Positions 1-14,882 of a DNA stretch of 64,000 nucleotides are shown here, in pieces. The position numbers and the translations under genes are program-made. Numbering within the stretch: position 1 is the stretch's first letter; each line of letters opens with the position of its first letter. Source of the stretch: Neorhizobium populisoli (GTDB lineage Bacteria; Pseudomonadota; Alphaproteobacteria; Rhizobiales; Rhizobiaceae); the NCBI RefSeq assembly GCF_019430945.1, contig NZ_JAHYCB010000001.1, positions 496,001-560,000 of the forward strand. Reading direction: 5' to 3'. Below the pieces are notes generated by a model, which saw only the letters and a program-made list of their open reading frames with translations, did no database searches and was not told the DNA's origin.

Positions 1-848
<848 letters not shown>

Positions 849-1019
849 CTAAAAAAGCCCTCAGCTTGCTATCGATGCCGCCCGATTTCCCGGGACGGGC
901 GGACCGAAGCTCAGATACGGTCTTAGCCGCGAAATGCGGCGAAAGTTTCCCGGCCCAGCCGGCGGGAACCGGCGGCGGGAGTGGCGCGCGCTTCTTGGAG
1001 CGCGCGCCCTACTCGTTCT

Positions 1020-5153
<4,134 letters not shown>

Positions 5154-5314
5154 CGTCGCTCCTTCAAAATTGCATCCGGGCCTGCAACGGACGGGGTTCG
5201 CTGGCCAGTCGATCCCACGTCAACAATGGAATTTCTCAATCTCGTCCCACTTCTCGAACACGCCAGGCCGGATTGCCTTTTCGGTTCGATTCGGGACTAT
5301 CCTCTTGAGAACCC

Positions 5315-5350
5315 ATTACCCAGGGACCGTTTTCACGGTCCCTGGGTAAT
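5315..5350 (-). promoter_or_regulatory. Perfect 15-bp hairpin in the rplL-rpoB spacer (attenuator or processing site)
   Basis: Arms 5315-5329 (ATTACCCAGGGACCG) and 5336-5350 are exact reverse complements separated by a 6-nt loop. Read on the minus strand the hairpin lies about 50 nt after the rplL stop and about 160 nt before rpoB. No run of U residues follows, so it is not a canonical intrinsic terminator. In E. coli the same spacer holds a partial attenuator and an RNase III site; a similar role is inferred here from position only. Confidence 0.7.
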
Positions 5351-5402
5351 AAGTTCGGGGAAACGGGTGGGAGAAGCGAACTTCTCCCACCGCATTCCGA
5401 TA

Positions 5403-5780
<378 letters not shown>

Positions 5781-5848
5781 TTTGATAGTTCCTTATCAAT
5801 GTTCGGTTCGAAACGAACGAGGTTGGGTTTGAACAGCGAAGTTCCGCC

Positions 5849-6370
5849 TTATGCGGCTTCTTCGTCCTTCTTGGCATAAGCTGCGAACACGCGGGCAAGC
5901 TGAGCTGCCGGTGCCTGAACGACGCCTGCGATGCGGGTGGCCGGGGTCTGAATCATACCCAGCAGTCTTGCACGCAGCTCGTCCAGCGAAGGCAGGGTCG
6001 CAAGCGACTTGACACCTTCGGCGTTGAGCGTGGTCGTTCCCATGGCGCCACCGAGGACAACGATCTTGTCGTTGGTCTTGGCGAAGTCCGAGACGACCTT
6101 CGGAGCCACAATCGGGTCGACGCTGTAAGCAATCAGCGTCTGGCCTTTGAAGAGATTTGTCATCCCTTCGGCGTCCGTGCCCTGAAGAGCGATCTTGGCC
6201 AGGCGGTTCTTCGCGACTTTGACGGTGCCGCCAGCAGCGCGCATCTTCGAACGGAAGTCGTTCATCTGCGCAACTGTGACACCAGCATAGTGGGCCACGA
6301 CAACCGAACCAGAAGCCTTGAAGACTTCGCTCAGCTCCGTGACGAATTCGCGTTTTTCCGCTCTTTCCAC
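5849..6370 (-). CDS. rplJ: Ribosomal protein uL10
   Basis: 173-aa base of the ribosomal stalk; it binds 23S rRNA and carries the L12 dimers. Start codon is GTG at 6370. The RNA-binding core ([14 protein letters not shown]) is conserved and the C-terminal helix ([16 protein letters not shown]) is the L12-docking tail. The upstream 378-bp spacer contains a structured leader where L10 or L10-L12 is expected to bind and repress its own translation. Family and synteny make the call secure. Confidence 0.97.
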   Translation of the reverse strand: MERAEKREFVTELSEVFKASGSVVVAHYAGVTVAQMNDFRSKMRAAGGTVKVAKNRLAKIALQGTDAEGMTNLFKGQTLIAYSVDPIVAPKVVSDFAKTNDKIVVLGGAMGTTTLNAEGVKSLATLPSLDELRARLLGMIQTPATRIAGVVQAPAAQLARVFAAYAKKDEEAA

Positions 6371-6375
6371 TGTCT

Positions 6376-6580
6376 GTCTCCAGTAGGTAGGACCGCAATC
6401 CTGCAGGCCCTACCGGGTTTGCCTTTGCCTCAAGGGGCCTTACTCAGGATCTGTCGATCCCTTGATGAGGACCCCAAGCGACGCTTGAGGATCCTGTCCC
6501 CCCGCACTGTCGCCGAATGGCTCCAGGCACAAGGCACACTAGGCTCGAACCGAACTCGGGGACGCTTGGCGTCCTTAAAA
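6376..6580 (-). promoter_or_regulatory. Putative L10 (rplJL) mRNA leader
   Basis: The 378-bp spacer 6371-6748 between rplA and rplJ has no gene but several stem-loops on the minus strand. These include a 6-bp GGACGC/GCGTCC hairpin with a 3-nt loop (6560-6574), a CCTCAAGC/GCTTGGGG stem around 6467-6490, and a GTAGG/CCTAC stem just before the rplJ start. Long structured leaders that bind L10(L12) precede rplJ in most bacteria, so an autogenous control element is the natural reading. I could not match it against the Rfam L10_leader model. The part 6600-6748 shows only short GC-rich palindromic stretches. Confidence 0.6.
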
Positions 6581-6748
6581 CTCGTGTTCTTACCCGTCTC
6601 ATGCAGGTCAGATGATTAAGGCTGTCATCCCGAGGGATTTAAGCCACCCGCAATCTCGGACAGGAGTTCCGGATTTCTCCGGAAATCCCCGGCCCCGAAG
6701 GACCGAGAATTCAATCGGCCGGCGCCCGAAGGCACCGGCAATTCATAA

Positions 6749-7444
6749 TCAGGCCGTAACGGTCGACGGATCGATCTTGACGCCCGGACCCATGGTCGAG
6801 GAGATCGCAACGCGCTTGACGTAGTTGCCCTTGGCGCCAGCCGGCTTCGCCTTGATGACGGCGTCGGCAAATGCCTTGATGTTTTCTTCCAGAGCCTTGG
6901 CTTCGAACGAGGCCTTGCCGATGCCGGCGTGGATGATACCAGCCTTCTCGACGCGGAACTCGACAGCACCACCCTTGGAAGCCTTGACGGCACCGGTGAC
7001 GTCCATGGTGACGGTACCGACCTTCGGGTTCGGCATCATGCCGCGCGGGCCGAGAACCTTACCGAGGCGGCCGACGAGCGGCATCATGTCCGGGGTCGCG
7101 ATGCAGCGATCGAAGTCGATCTTGCCGCCCTGGACGATTTCGACGAGGTCTTCTGCGCCGACGATGTCAGCACCAGCAGCCTTGGCTTCGTCAGCCTTGG
7201 CGCCACGTGCGAAGACAGCAACGCGAACGTCACGGCCGGTGCCGTTCGGCAGATTGACGACGCCACGAACCATCTGGTCGGCATGACGCGGGTCAACGCC
7301 GAGGTTCATGGAGATTTCAACGGTTTCGTCGAACTTCGCGGTCGCACGAACCTTGACCATCGAGATGGCGTCGGTGAGCGCTACGAGCTTGGTCGGATCA
7401 ACGCCTTCGCGGATCTTCTGAATACGCTTTGCAAGCTTTGCCAT
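6749..7444 (-). CDS. rplA: Ribosomal protein uL1
   Basis: 231-aa large-subunit protein of the L1 stalk, which handles E-site tRNA release. The conserved [20 protein letters not shown] motif is present, as is the alternating two-domain layout. It starts one base after the rplK stop, so the two genes are translationally linked. L1 typically represses rplKA by binding the rplK leader. Confidence 0.98.
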   Translation of the reverse strand: MAKLAKRIQKIREGVDPTKLVALTDAISMVKVRATAKFDETVEISMNLGVDPRHADQMVRGVVNLPNGTGRDVRVAVFARGAKADEAKAAGADIVGAEDLVEIVQGGKIDFDRCIATPDMMPLVGRLGKVLGPRGMMPNPKVGTVTMDVTGAVKASKGGAVEFRVEKAGIIHAGIGKASFEAKALEENIKAFADAVIKAKPAGAKGNYVKRVAISSTMGPGVKIDPSTVTA

Positions 7445-7445
7445 G

Positions 7446-7877
7446 TTATGCCACCACTTCCAGGCCCATGGCGCGGGCAGAGCCCTCGATCATGGCCATT
7501 GCGCCTTCGAGATCGGCAGCGTTGAGATCCTTCATCTTCGCCTTGGCGATCGTTTCGATCTGAGCCTTGGTCAGGGTGCCAGCCTTGGCGCCCTTGCCCG
7601 GGGTCTTCGAACCGGAGGTGATCTTCGCTTCCTTCTTCAGCCAGTACGAAACCGGCGGCTGCTTCATAGCAAACGTGAAGGACTTGTCCTGGAAATAGGT
7701 GATGACGACCGGGATCGGCATGCCCTTTTCCATTTCCTGCGTGGCGGCATTGAACGCCTTGCAGAATTCCATGATGTTGATGCCACGCTGACCAAGTGCA
7801 GGACCGATCGGCGGGGACGGATTAGCCGACCCTGCCTTCACCTGCAGCTTGAGTTGGCCCATAACTTTCTTAGCCAT
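7446..7877 (-). CDS. rplK: Ribosomal protein uL11
   Basis: 143-aa protein of the GTPase-associated centre. The N-terminal proline-rich segment ([20 protein letters not shown]) and C-terminal rRNA-binding domain are intact and full length. It is the first gene after nusG, with a 181-bp hairpin-rich spacer upstream, and is followed at once by rplA. Confidence 0.98.
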   Translation of the reverse strand: MAKKVMGQLKLQVKAGSANPSPPIGPALGQRGINIMEFCKAFNAATQEMEKGMPIPVVITYFQDKSFTFAMKQPPVSYWLKKEAKITSGSKTPGKGAKAGTLTKAQIETIAKAKMKDLNAADLEGAMAMIEGSARAMGLEVVA

Positions 7878-7897
7878 TGCTCTCTGCCTTTCGTAAC

Positions 7898-8043
7898 GGA
7901 CCGGTCTCCCGGTCCTTTATGCCGGGCATGCCCGGCGGCTGCGGTTGCGTGGTGCGGATCGTTGAGGTCCGGCTAAGACCCCTCACCTTCCACGCGGGTT
8001 GCGGCAAACGCCGCACGAGGCCTGCTGAAAAACAGCAGACCTC
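7898..8043 (-). promoter_or_regulatory. Structured nusG-rplK spacer (rplK leader and possible nusG terminator)
   Basis: Several stem-loops lie in this spacer. An 11-bp stem (8017-8043, loop AAAAA on the plus strand) stands just after nusG. GCGGC/GCCGC lies near 8000-8013. A 16-bp perfect palindrome GCCGGGCATGCCCGGC is at 7921-7936, and a 7-bp GGACCGG/CCGGTCC hairpin with a 4-nt loop is at 7898-7915, about 20 nt before the rplK ATG. The last is in the usual position of an L1-binding operator. Function is inferred from position. Confidence 0.5.
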
Positions 8044-8058
8044 ATTCTTAAAAATCTA

Positions 8059-8589
8059 TCAGACCTTCTCGACCTGAGCGTATTCCAGCTCGACCGGGGT
8101 GGCGCGACCGAAGATCGAGACTTCCACCTTGAGGCGGGAGCGCTCTTCGTCGACATCCTGAACGACGCCGTTGAACGACGCGAACGGGCCGTCGGAAACG
8201 CGAACCTGTTCGCCGATCTCGAAGGAGATCGAGGACTTCGGCCGCTCGACACCTTCCTGGACCTGACCCAGAATGCGATCGGCTTCGAAGTCCGGGATCG
8301 GAACCGGCTTGTTGTCGGAACCGAGGAAGCCCGTCACCTTCGGCGTGTTCTTGATGAGGTGATAAGCCTCGTCCGTCAGGTTCGCCCGAACCATGACATA
8401 GCCCGGGAAGAACTTGCGCTCGGAATCGACCTTGCGGCCGCGGCGCACTTCCACGACCTTCTCGGTCGGCACGAGGATCTTCTCGAACAGGTGCTCAAGC
8501 CCTTTCTGGCGAGCCTTGTTCTCGATGTCCTCGGCAACCTTCTTTTCAAAGTTTGAATATGCGTGGACGATGTACCAGCGCGCCGCCAT
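8059..8589 (-). CDS. nusG: Transcription termination/antitermination factor NusG
   Basis: 176-aa protein with an NGN domain (MAARWYIVHAYSNFEKKVAE at the start, FFPGYVMVRANL in the middle) and a C-terminal KOW domain (GPFASFNGVVQDVDEERSRL). It binds RNA polymerase and couples to Rho or ribosomal S10. The ATG is preceded by GGAGAATAAA. It follows secE by 15 bp, the standard secE-nusG pair. Confidence 0.98.
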   Translation of the reverse strand: MAARWYIVHAYSNFEKKVAEDIENKARQKGLEHLFEKILVPTEKVVEVRRGRKVDSERKFFPGYVMVRANLTDEAYHLIKNTPKVTGFLGSDNKPVPIPDFEADRILGQVQEGVERPKSSISFEIGEQVRVSDGPFASFNGVVQDVDEERSRLKVEVSIFGRATPVELEYAQVEKV

Positions 8590-8604
8590 TTTTATTCTCC
8601 AGAA

Positions 8605-8805
8605 TCAAACGCTGACGTTCAGGATCAGGCGCAGAAGCCAACCCATCAACTGATCTGCAGCGAAGAAAAACAGCGCGGCAAATACGACCATAACCAAAAC
8701 CATGGCCGTCGAGATCATGGTCTCACGACGGGAAGGCCAATGAATTTTGGACGCTTCAGAGCGCACCTGGCGCAGAAACGTAACGGGATTGGTTTTCGAT
8801 GCCAT
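8605..8805 (-). CDS. secE: Preprotein translocase subunit SecE
   Basis: 66-aa single-span form of SecE found in most bacteria other than enterics. The amphipathic helix with the conserved WPSRRET motif precedes one membrane span (about residues 33-58). It stabilises SecY in the inner-membrane channel. It lies between tRNA-Trp and nusG, a widely conserved order. Confidence 0.97.
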   Translation of the reverse strand: MASKTNPVTFLRQVRSEASKIHWPSRRETMISTAMVLVMVVFAALFFFAADQLMGWLLRLILNVSV

Positions 8806-9000
8806 CGCTGCCCACGCAATTACGGCGCGTAAAGCTGAACTCTCTCAGCCCCACGCACCGCGTGTCTGTTTTGACCTACATAAACACCGCTTCCCGCTTT
8901 CACAAGAGGAAAACAGCATTCGATTCATTTTACCGTCATATATACGGCTGCCTTGTCAGAGGAATTCTGCTGCGGATCGTTTCGCGCAATCATCTGAAAA

Positions 9001-9076
<76 letters not shown>

Positions 9077-9187
9077 TCAGCTCCCACTTCCGAACCGGAA
9101 CTTCCGATCCCTGTCAGCGGGCTAGGCGCTCCCTTTAAGGCGATGCGTCACGCATTGCAAGAGCATTTTTTCGATTATCTGTGCGTT

Positions 9188-10570
9188 CTATCTCAGCTTT
9201 CCGCCATGCCCATCCGGCAGGTCGGCGAAACCGGCCACGGAAAGCGCTGTTTCCGGCGAGCCACCCAGGATTTCCTTGCCGGCGAGATCGAGAAGGCCTG
9301 TGGATTGTGCGCGCCGCTCCGCCGCCATCGGCAACCGGCGCCAGGCAAACCGCGGCGGTTTCTCGACATATGCACCCGGCTCATTGACCAGACCGTCGCG
9401 AATCCGGGCCACGATTCTCTCGGCCCCGAGGCGCCGTCCTTCCGCGTGATAAAAATTGCCCTTGATTTGCACGCTGCCCGCAAGCGCCTTGATGAAATCC
9501 GCCAAAAGCGTCTGATTGATCTCACTGGGATGACGCCAGAAGCTGTCAATTCCGCTTTGGTGGGTTAGACCCGGAACATCGTAGACCGCGGCTCCCAGCG
9601 CGATCGTTGGCACTCCCGCACGCAAACTGTGAAGCCCTGTCGTCGAATTGACGACGACGACCCCGTGACAGGCACTGAGGATCGCAGGAAGATTGCCGAT
9701 CTCGATGAAACAGACCCTGCCCTGTAGCCGGAACCGATCGGTGAGTTTTTCTACGATCTTCCTCCAGCCCTCAAGATCGTTATCCAGAGGATGCTGCTTG
9801 ATAATGAGCCGGCTGTTTTCCGGCGCATGCCGCGCAAAGGACCCCATCACCTGCTCGAGCATCTGCGACAGATGCCGGTAGGGAGAGTTTGCGCGGATCT
9901 GATAATCGCTCTGAAGCTGCAACGCGATCAGGTAATTCTTCTTGGTGCTGTCTTCGAGCAAGCCTTCCGGCAGATCGTGGCGCTTCCTGAACATGCGGGG
10001 CAACCAGGACAGATAGTCGACAAGAGAATCGTAGTATTTGTCCGACCGATAGAACGGGAACATCCAACGACCGAAATAGGAGGACAGGTTATAGATGACC
10101 TCGTTGGTCGCCTCCTGGCCGAACGTATGGCCGTAGTGGGCGTGAAGGTCCGGCGCTTCGACCTTTGCGGCGATCTGGCGGATATGATCCGGATCGCTGG
10201 GGAAGTGGGAAAACCGCCCCATCCCGTCGCGCTCCAGCGTGATCCAGTCAGGCCGGAGGTAGCCGAATTCCACGGCATGACACCGAACACCGAGTTTCCG
10301 TCCGATACGGGCCGCGAACCGGTGATAGGGCAACCGGTCGGCATAATAGAGAATGTCGGTAATCTCTTCGCGGCGAATCAGGTCAGCCAGAAAACGCGGC
10401 CACTTGCGCAGCGTGCCGCGATAGTTGATAGCACCGCTTTTGCGCCAGTAGAGCTGGTCGCCGAAAGAAAAGTTGACCCGCTTGGTCTCGATCCCCTCCG
10501 CCTCGAACGTATCAGCCAGCTGATACCAGAACGTCGAGGGGGGACCTTGCAGAAACAAAACTTTGGTCAT
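9188..10570 (-). CDS. KpsS-like capsule polysaccharide protein (Kdo-transferase type)
   Basis: 460-aa protein of the Capsule_synth (KpsS/LipB) family. The N-terminus carries the family hallmark LFLQGPPSTFWYQLAD, and the C-terminal half has the GT-B-like signatures KQHPLDND (around residue 265) and VVVNSTTGLHSLRAGVPTIA. KpsS proteins add beta-Kdo residues to the lipid anchor of group 2 type capsules in the cytoplasm. No signal peptide or membrane span is visible. It diverges from a paralogue across a 100-bp spacer. There are no kpsC/D/E/M/T partners in the window, so the pathway must be completed elsewhere. Exact acceptor and role are inferred from the family. Confidence 0.8.
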   Translation of the reverse strand: MTKVLFLQGPPSTFWYQLADTFEAEGIETKRVNFSFGDQLYWRKSGAINYRGTLRKWPRFLADLIRREEITDILYYADRLPYHRFAARIGRKLGVRCHAVEFGYLRPDWITLERDGMGRFSHFPSDPDHIRQIAAKVEAPDLHAHYGHTFGQEATNEVIYNLSSYFGRWMFPFYRSDKYYDSLVDYLSWLPRMFRKRHDLPEGLLEDSTKKNYLIALQLQSDYQIRANSPYRHLSQMLEQVMGSFARHAPENSRLIIKQHPLDNDLEGWRKIVEKLTDRFRLQGRVCFIEIGNLPAILSACHGVVVVNSTTGLHSLRAGVPTIALGAAVYDVPGLTHQSGIDSFWRHPSEINQTLLADFIKALAGSVQIKGNFYHAEGRRLGAERIVARIRDGLVNEPGAYVEKPPRFAWRRLPMAAERRAQSTGLLDLAGKEILGGSPETALSVAGFADLPDGHGGKLR

Positions 10571-10670
10571 GCGGAAGCCAATGCTGCTTGAGACTCGGAG
10601 GCACGTTCAACTAAATTACGAAAGCGAATTCAACTATGAGATTTAACTGTAAGGACCAGCGCCTATTTTC

Positions 10671-12041
10671 ATGAAGGCCCCCTCTCCGTCAATGCTAAAC
10701 GATGAGCTGCCAGCCTCTGACCACAGCATGCGGGACGTATCGTCGCGCAGGTTTCTATTTCTTCAGGGGCCGGCGTCGCCATTCCTGCGCATCCTCGCGA
10801 AAGCTCTTGAAAAGAAAGGCGCTTCCGTCCGTAAAATTTCGGTCTGCATCGGAGATGTGGTGTTTTGGTGGCCGCGTTGGAGCGATTTTTACCGAGGCAA
10901 GGCGATTGACTGGCCGGTGTATCTCGATCGCTACATCAGCGATCACAATATAACCGATCTCGTCATGTTGGGTGATGGCAGGGCGCTTCATGCAGCGGCT
11001 GCGGAACTTGGAATTGAGCGAGGAATCAACGTCCATATCCTCGAACACGGCTATCTTCGGCCCGACTGGCTGACAATAGAACCTGACGGCATGACGGCAC
11101 ATTCGCGCTTTCCGAACCAGCTTGCCGCGCTGCAATCATTTGCAGCCGGTCAGCCGCCTGTCGTGAAGGGCGGGCTGTTCGCTTCAAGCTTCCTGACTTA
11201 CGCGGTCTACGATCTTACCTTCCATATCCCGAATGTATTGCTTGGCTGGCTGCTTCATCCGCATTACCGCGCACACGGCCCGGTACATCCCGTTTTGGAA
11301 TACGGTGGATGGGTATGGAAAGGACTGACGGTGCGTCGTCGCAAGGCACGAGCGGACAAGGCAATCGCAGCAAGCCTGACGCCCAGCCCCGACGGCAAAC
11401 CGCATTTCTTTTTGTTCCCCCTGCAACTGCCGGGAGATTATCAGCTCCGCAATTATGCACCGAGCGGAGACATCTTCCGTATCGTGGAGGCAACGATCGC
11501 CTCCTTCGCGCGGCATGCGCCGAAGCGAAGCCGACTGCTTTTCAAGGTCCATCCGATCGACAACGGCTTGTCGCGGTGGAAGGAGAGGATTGAGGAAGCG
11601 TCGCGACAGCATGGCGTGCCGGAGCGCGTTTTCCTGGCAGATGGCGGGAGCACGGACGCATTGATAGAGGTCGCCGACGGGATCGTAACCGTCAATTCCA
11701 CGGTCGGCCTGACCGCGCTTGGCGCAGGGCGGCCGGTCTTAGCTTTGGGCTCGGCGATATACGACATTGACGGCCTGACGTCGCAGGGAAGCCTTGCGGA
11801 TTTCTGGCGCAATCCTCCGGCACCGGACCGAACGTTGTTCGACACCTTCAACCGCGCGCTTGCCGCCACCACGCAGGTCCGTGGCGGTTTCATCGGCCGC
11901 GAGGCAATCCGTACCGGCGCGGAAAACATTGCCGAGAGGCTGATGGAACCGGAGCCGAGACTGCCGATCGGACTTCGAAAGCCACGGGGTGTGAGGGACT
12001 TCCGTTACGAGAGCGAGCTTTTCGGCGTGGCGCCCCCATGA
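10671..12041 (+). CDS. Second KpsS-like capsule polysaccharide protein
   Basis: 456-aa paralogue of the divergent neighbour. It shares FLFLQGPASPFLRILAK near residue 28, the EHGYLRPDWLTIEPDGM block, the KVHPIDNGLSRWKERIEE motif and VTVNSTVGLTALGAGRPVLA. The N-terminus is about 20 residues longer than in the paralogue; an internal start at Met20 (10728) is possible. The divergent arrangement implies a shared promoter region at 10571-10670. It ends 50 bp before a bidirectional terminator shared with tuf. The function is inferred from the family. Confidence 0.8.
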   Translation: MKAPSPSMLNDELPASDHSMRDVSSRRFLFLQGPASPFLRILAKALEKKGASVRKISVCIGDVVFWWPRWSDFYRGKAIDWPVYLDRYISDHNITDLVMLGDGRALHAAAAELGIERGINVHILEHGYLRPDWLTIEPDGMTAHSRFPNQLAALQSFAAGQPPVVKGGLFASSFLTYAVYDLTFHIPNVLLGWLLHPHYRAHGPVHPVLEYGGWVWKGLTVRRRKARADKAIAASLTPSPDGKPHFFLFPLQLPGDYQLRNYAPSGDIFRIVEATIASFARHAPKRSRLLFKVHPIDNGLSRWKERIEEASRQHGVPERVFLADGGSTDALIEVADGIVTVNSTVGLTALGAGRPVLALGSAIYDIDGLTSQGSLADFWRNPPAPDRTLFDTFNRALAATTQVRGGFIGREAIRTGAENIAERLMEPEPRLPIGLRKPRGVRDFRYESELFGVAPP

Positions 12042-12090
12042 ACGCCTGACTCAGCGGCGGCCACAATTCATCCGAAATGCCGACAAGCAA

Positions 12091-12120
12091 AAAGGCCTCG
12101 CTGTTTCCAGCGAGGCCTTT
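12091..12120. terminator. Bidirectional intrinsic terminator between the kpsS-like gene and tuf
   Basis: Perfect 13-bp inverted repeat AAAGGCCTCGCTG (12091-12103) with a TTTC loop and its complement at 12108-12120, with A residues before and T residues after. It serves the convergent genes on both sides. Confidence 0.9.
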
Positions 12121-12143
12121 CTTATTTCAATGATCGATCGAAA

Positions 12144-13319
<1,176 letters not shown>

Positions 13320-13508
13320 TGAATGCATCCTGTGAACATAAGAGGTGGACCCGGAAGCCGGGTTTGGTGTCGCCGTTTAAGGCTTTCCACCAGAATGCGC
13401 AAGACATAATTACGACGGGCGGCAGGACAAGGGTTCCCGCTATCGAAGTGTGCAAAAACAACGCGAAATTTGCCTGCCATCGCATTCGGCGCAATGCATA
13501 AATGCAAA

Positions 13509-13543
13509 AGCCGCCGCCCCCTGTGACGAGGAGTGCGACGGCT
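13509..13543 (-). terminator. Probable terminator of the 13587-14081 gene
   Basis: On the minus strand AGCCGTCGC pairs with GCGGCGGCT (9 bp, one G-U) and is followed by TTTT. It lies 44 nt after the stop codon of the upstream gene. Confidence 0.55.
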
Positions 13544-13586
13544 CTGTTCATCGGACGATCGACGGTGCCGACCTATCCTTACAAGG

Positions 13587-14081
13587 TTACTTGGCCGGCT
13601 TCAGCGAGGTGAGGATGCCGGTCAGTTCCTTGGCATGCGCTTCCTGTTCGCCCTTGGAACCCCAGTAGGTAGCGACCAGAAGCTTGCCAGGCTTGGCGGC
13701 GATGAGAGCGATGCCGATCGAGACGTCACCGTCCTTGTCCTTGCCGCTCCAATCGAAAGTGACCATGTCCATGCCGTTCAGCTTGTCCTGCCCCTGCTTC
13801 TGGGTCGCGGTGTCAACGGTTACGCCGTTGTTCTGCAGGAACGCGAAAGCATCGTTGATGACCTTTTCGGTGGTCTTGTCGTCGGCGACGTCGAACGCGA
13901 TGTAGATCGCGTCATCATCGGAGTTCGCCTGAATACCGTAATCCGTCTCTTCCGGGCCCCAGGAATCCGGGATCGATATCTGTGCGACCGGATCATCGGT
14001 CGGGAAGAGCAAGGTGGCGGCGAACGAAGCGGACGGCAGCAACATGGTTGCGACTGCCGCGGCGAGAAGAAATTTCTTCAT
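13587..14081 (-). CDS. Hypothetical exported protein
   Basis: 164-aa protein with a clear Sec signal peptide (MKKFLLAAAVATMLLPSASFAA, cleavage after ASFA near residue 21). The mature part is acidic and soluble, with predicted alternating strands (VAQISIPDSWGP, DDAIYIAFDVAD, MDMVTFDWSGKD). I do not recognise a named family. It stands alone between tuf and the tRNA-Gly/Tyr pair, with its own likely terminator. The periplasmic location is inferred from the signal peptide. Function unknown. Confidence 0.75.
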   Translation of the reverse strand: MKKFLLAAAVATMLLPSASFAATLLFPTDDPVAQISIPDSWGPEETDYGIQANSDDDAIYIAFDVADDKTTEKVINDAFAFLQNNGVTVDTATQKQGQDKLNGMDMVTFDWSGKDKDGDVSIGIALIAAKPGKLLVATYWGSKGEQEAHAKELTGILTSLKPAK

Positions 14082-14496
14082 GGATAGGTTTCCATCTCTA
14101 AAGCGATTGAAGCGGTCTTGATATACCGGCGACCGACGTTCTACCGGGCACGATTAAAGACTCTACAGCGCCGCCAGGAGAGAATGATGGATTGTCAAAA
14201 ATAGTCAGAACGCATTTCAGGAACGCAACTTGAAACCCAGCCAGGTGACACGCCCCGATGTGGCATTTCACCTGTTTACCCCTCTCCCCATGCCCAACAT
14301 CAAGTCACGAATGCGGGCGGGGGAAATATAGCATGGCGCGAGAATCTTGGCTATCGATCTCGCAGGAATGAACAGCCTGCAGATCGCCTGCCGCAAAGGC
14401 TCCGGATGCGAAAAATAAACACAGAGCAGGCAACGGAGCGCGCGCAATACGAACGAGTGCTTGCCTGCGTTGACGAGGATTACTTTATGGAAGAGA
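14082..14496. other. Intergenic region without a recognisable gene
   Basis: 415 bp between the exported protein and tRNA-Gly. I see no coding pattern on either strand, no hairpin of note and no repeat. It presumably holds the promoter of the 13587-14081 gene and the 3' flank of the tRNA transcript. Confidence 0.5.
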
Positions 14497-14570
14497 TGGA
14501 GCGGGTAGCGGGAATCGAACCCGCGTATTCAGCTTGGAAGGCTGCTGCTCTACCATTGAGCTATACCCGC
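14497..14570 (-). tRNA. tRNA-Gly(TCC)
   Basis: 74-nt cloverleaf: acceptor GCGGGTA/TACCCGC, anticodon loop CTTCCAA with anticodon TCC, T-loop GGTTCGATTCC, discriminator T and encoded CCA. It lies 24 bp downstream of tRNA-Tyr on the same strand and is probably cotranscribed with it. Confidence 0.96.
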
Positions 14571-14594
14571 GGGGGTGGTCCGATCTGAGACGAA

Positions 14595-14680
14595 TGGTGG
14601 AGAGAGTTGGATTTGAACCAACGTAGGCTGAGCCAACGGATTTACAGTCCGTCCCCTTTAACCACTCGGGCATCTCTCCA
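14595..14680 (-). tRNA. tRNA-Tyr(GTA)
   Basis: 86-nt class II tRNA with an extended variable arm. Acceptor TGGAGAG/CTCTCCA, anticodon loop ACTGTAAAT with anticodon GTA, T-loop GGTTCAAATCC, encoded CCA. It heads a two-tRNA unit with tRNA-Gly. Confidence 0.96.
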
Positions 14681-14882
14681 GTTATTCGTCCGGATCGTTA
14701 GACCAAGTTTGCAAGACTTCGTTGGCTGGTCGCCCCGTCGTCTGCGCCGCGTATATGGCCGGATGATTTCAGTCTGTCAACACGATGAATGTGCAAAAAT
14801 GACGAAAATAATTCAGTCCTTCTTTTCAGCCTGTGGATGAGCGAGGGCTTTGCCGGCGAAGCCTAGATAGCTATAAAGCCTC

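Noticed and set aside
14406-14588. 60-codon ORF across tRNA-Gly
   Set aside because: It overlaps a clear tRNA gene on the other strand and shows no RBS or homology.
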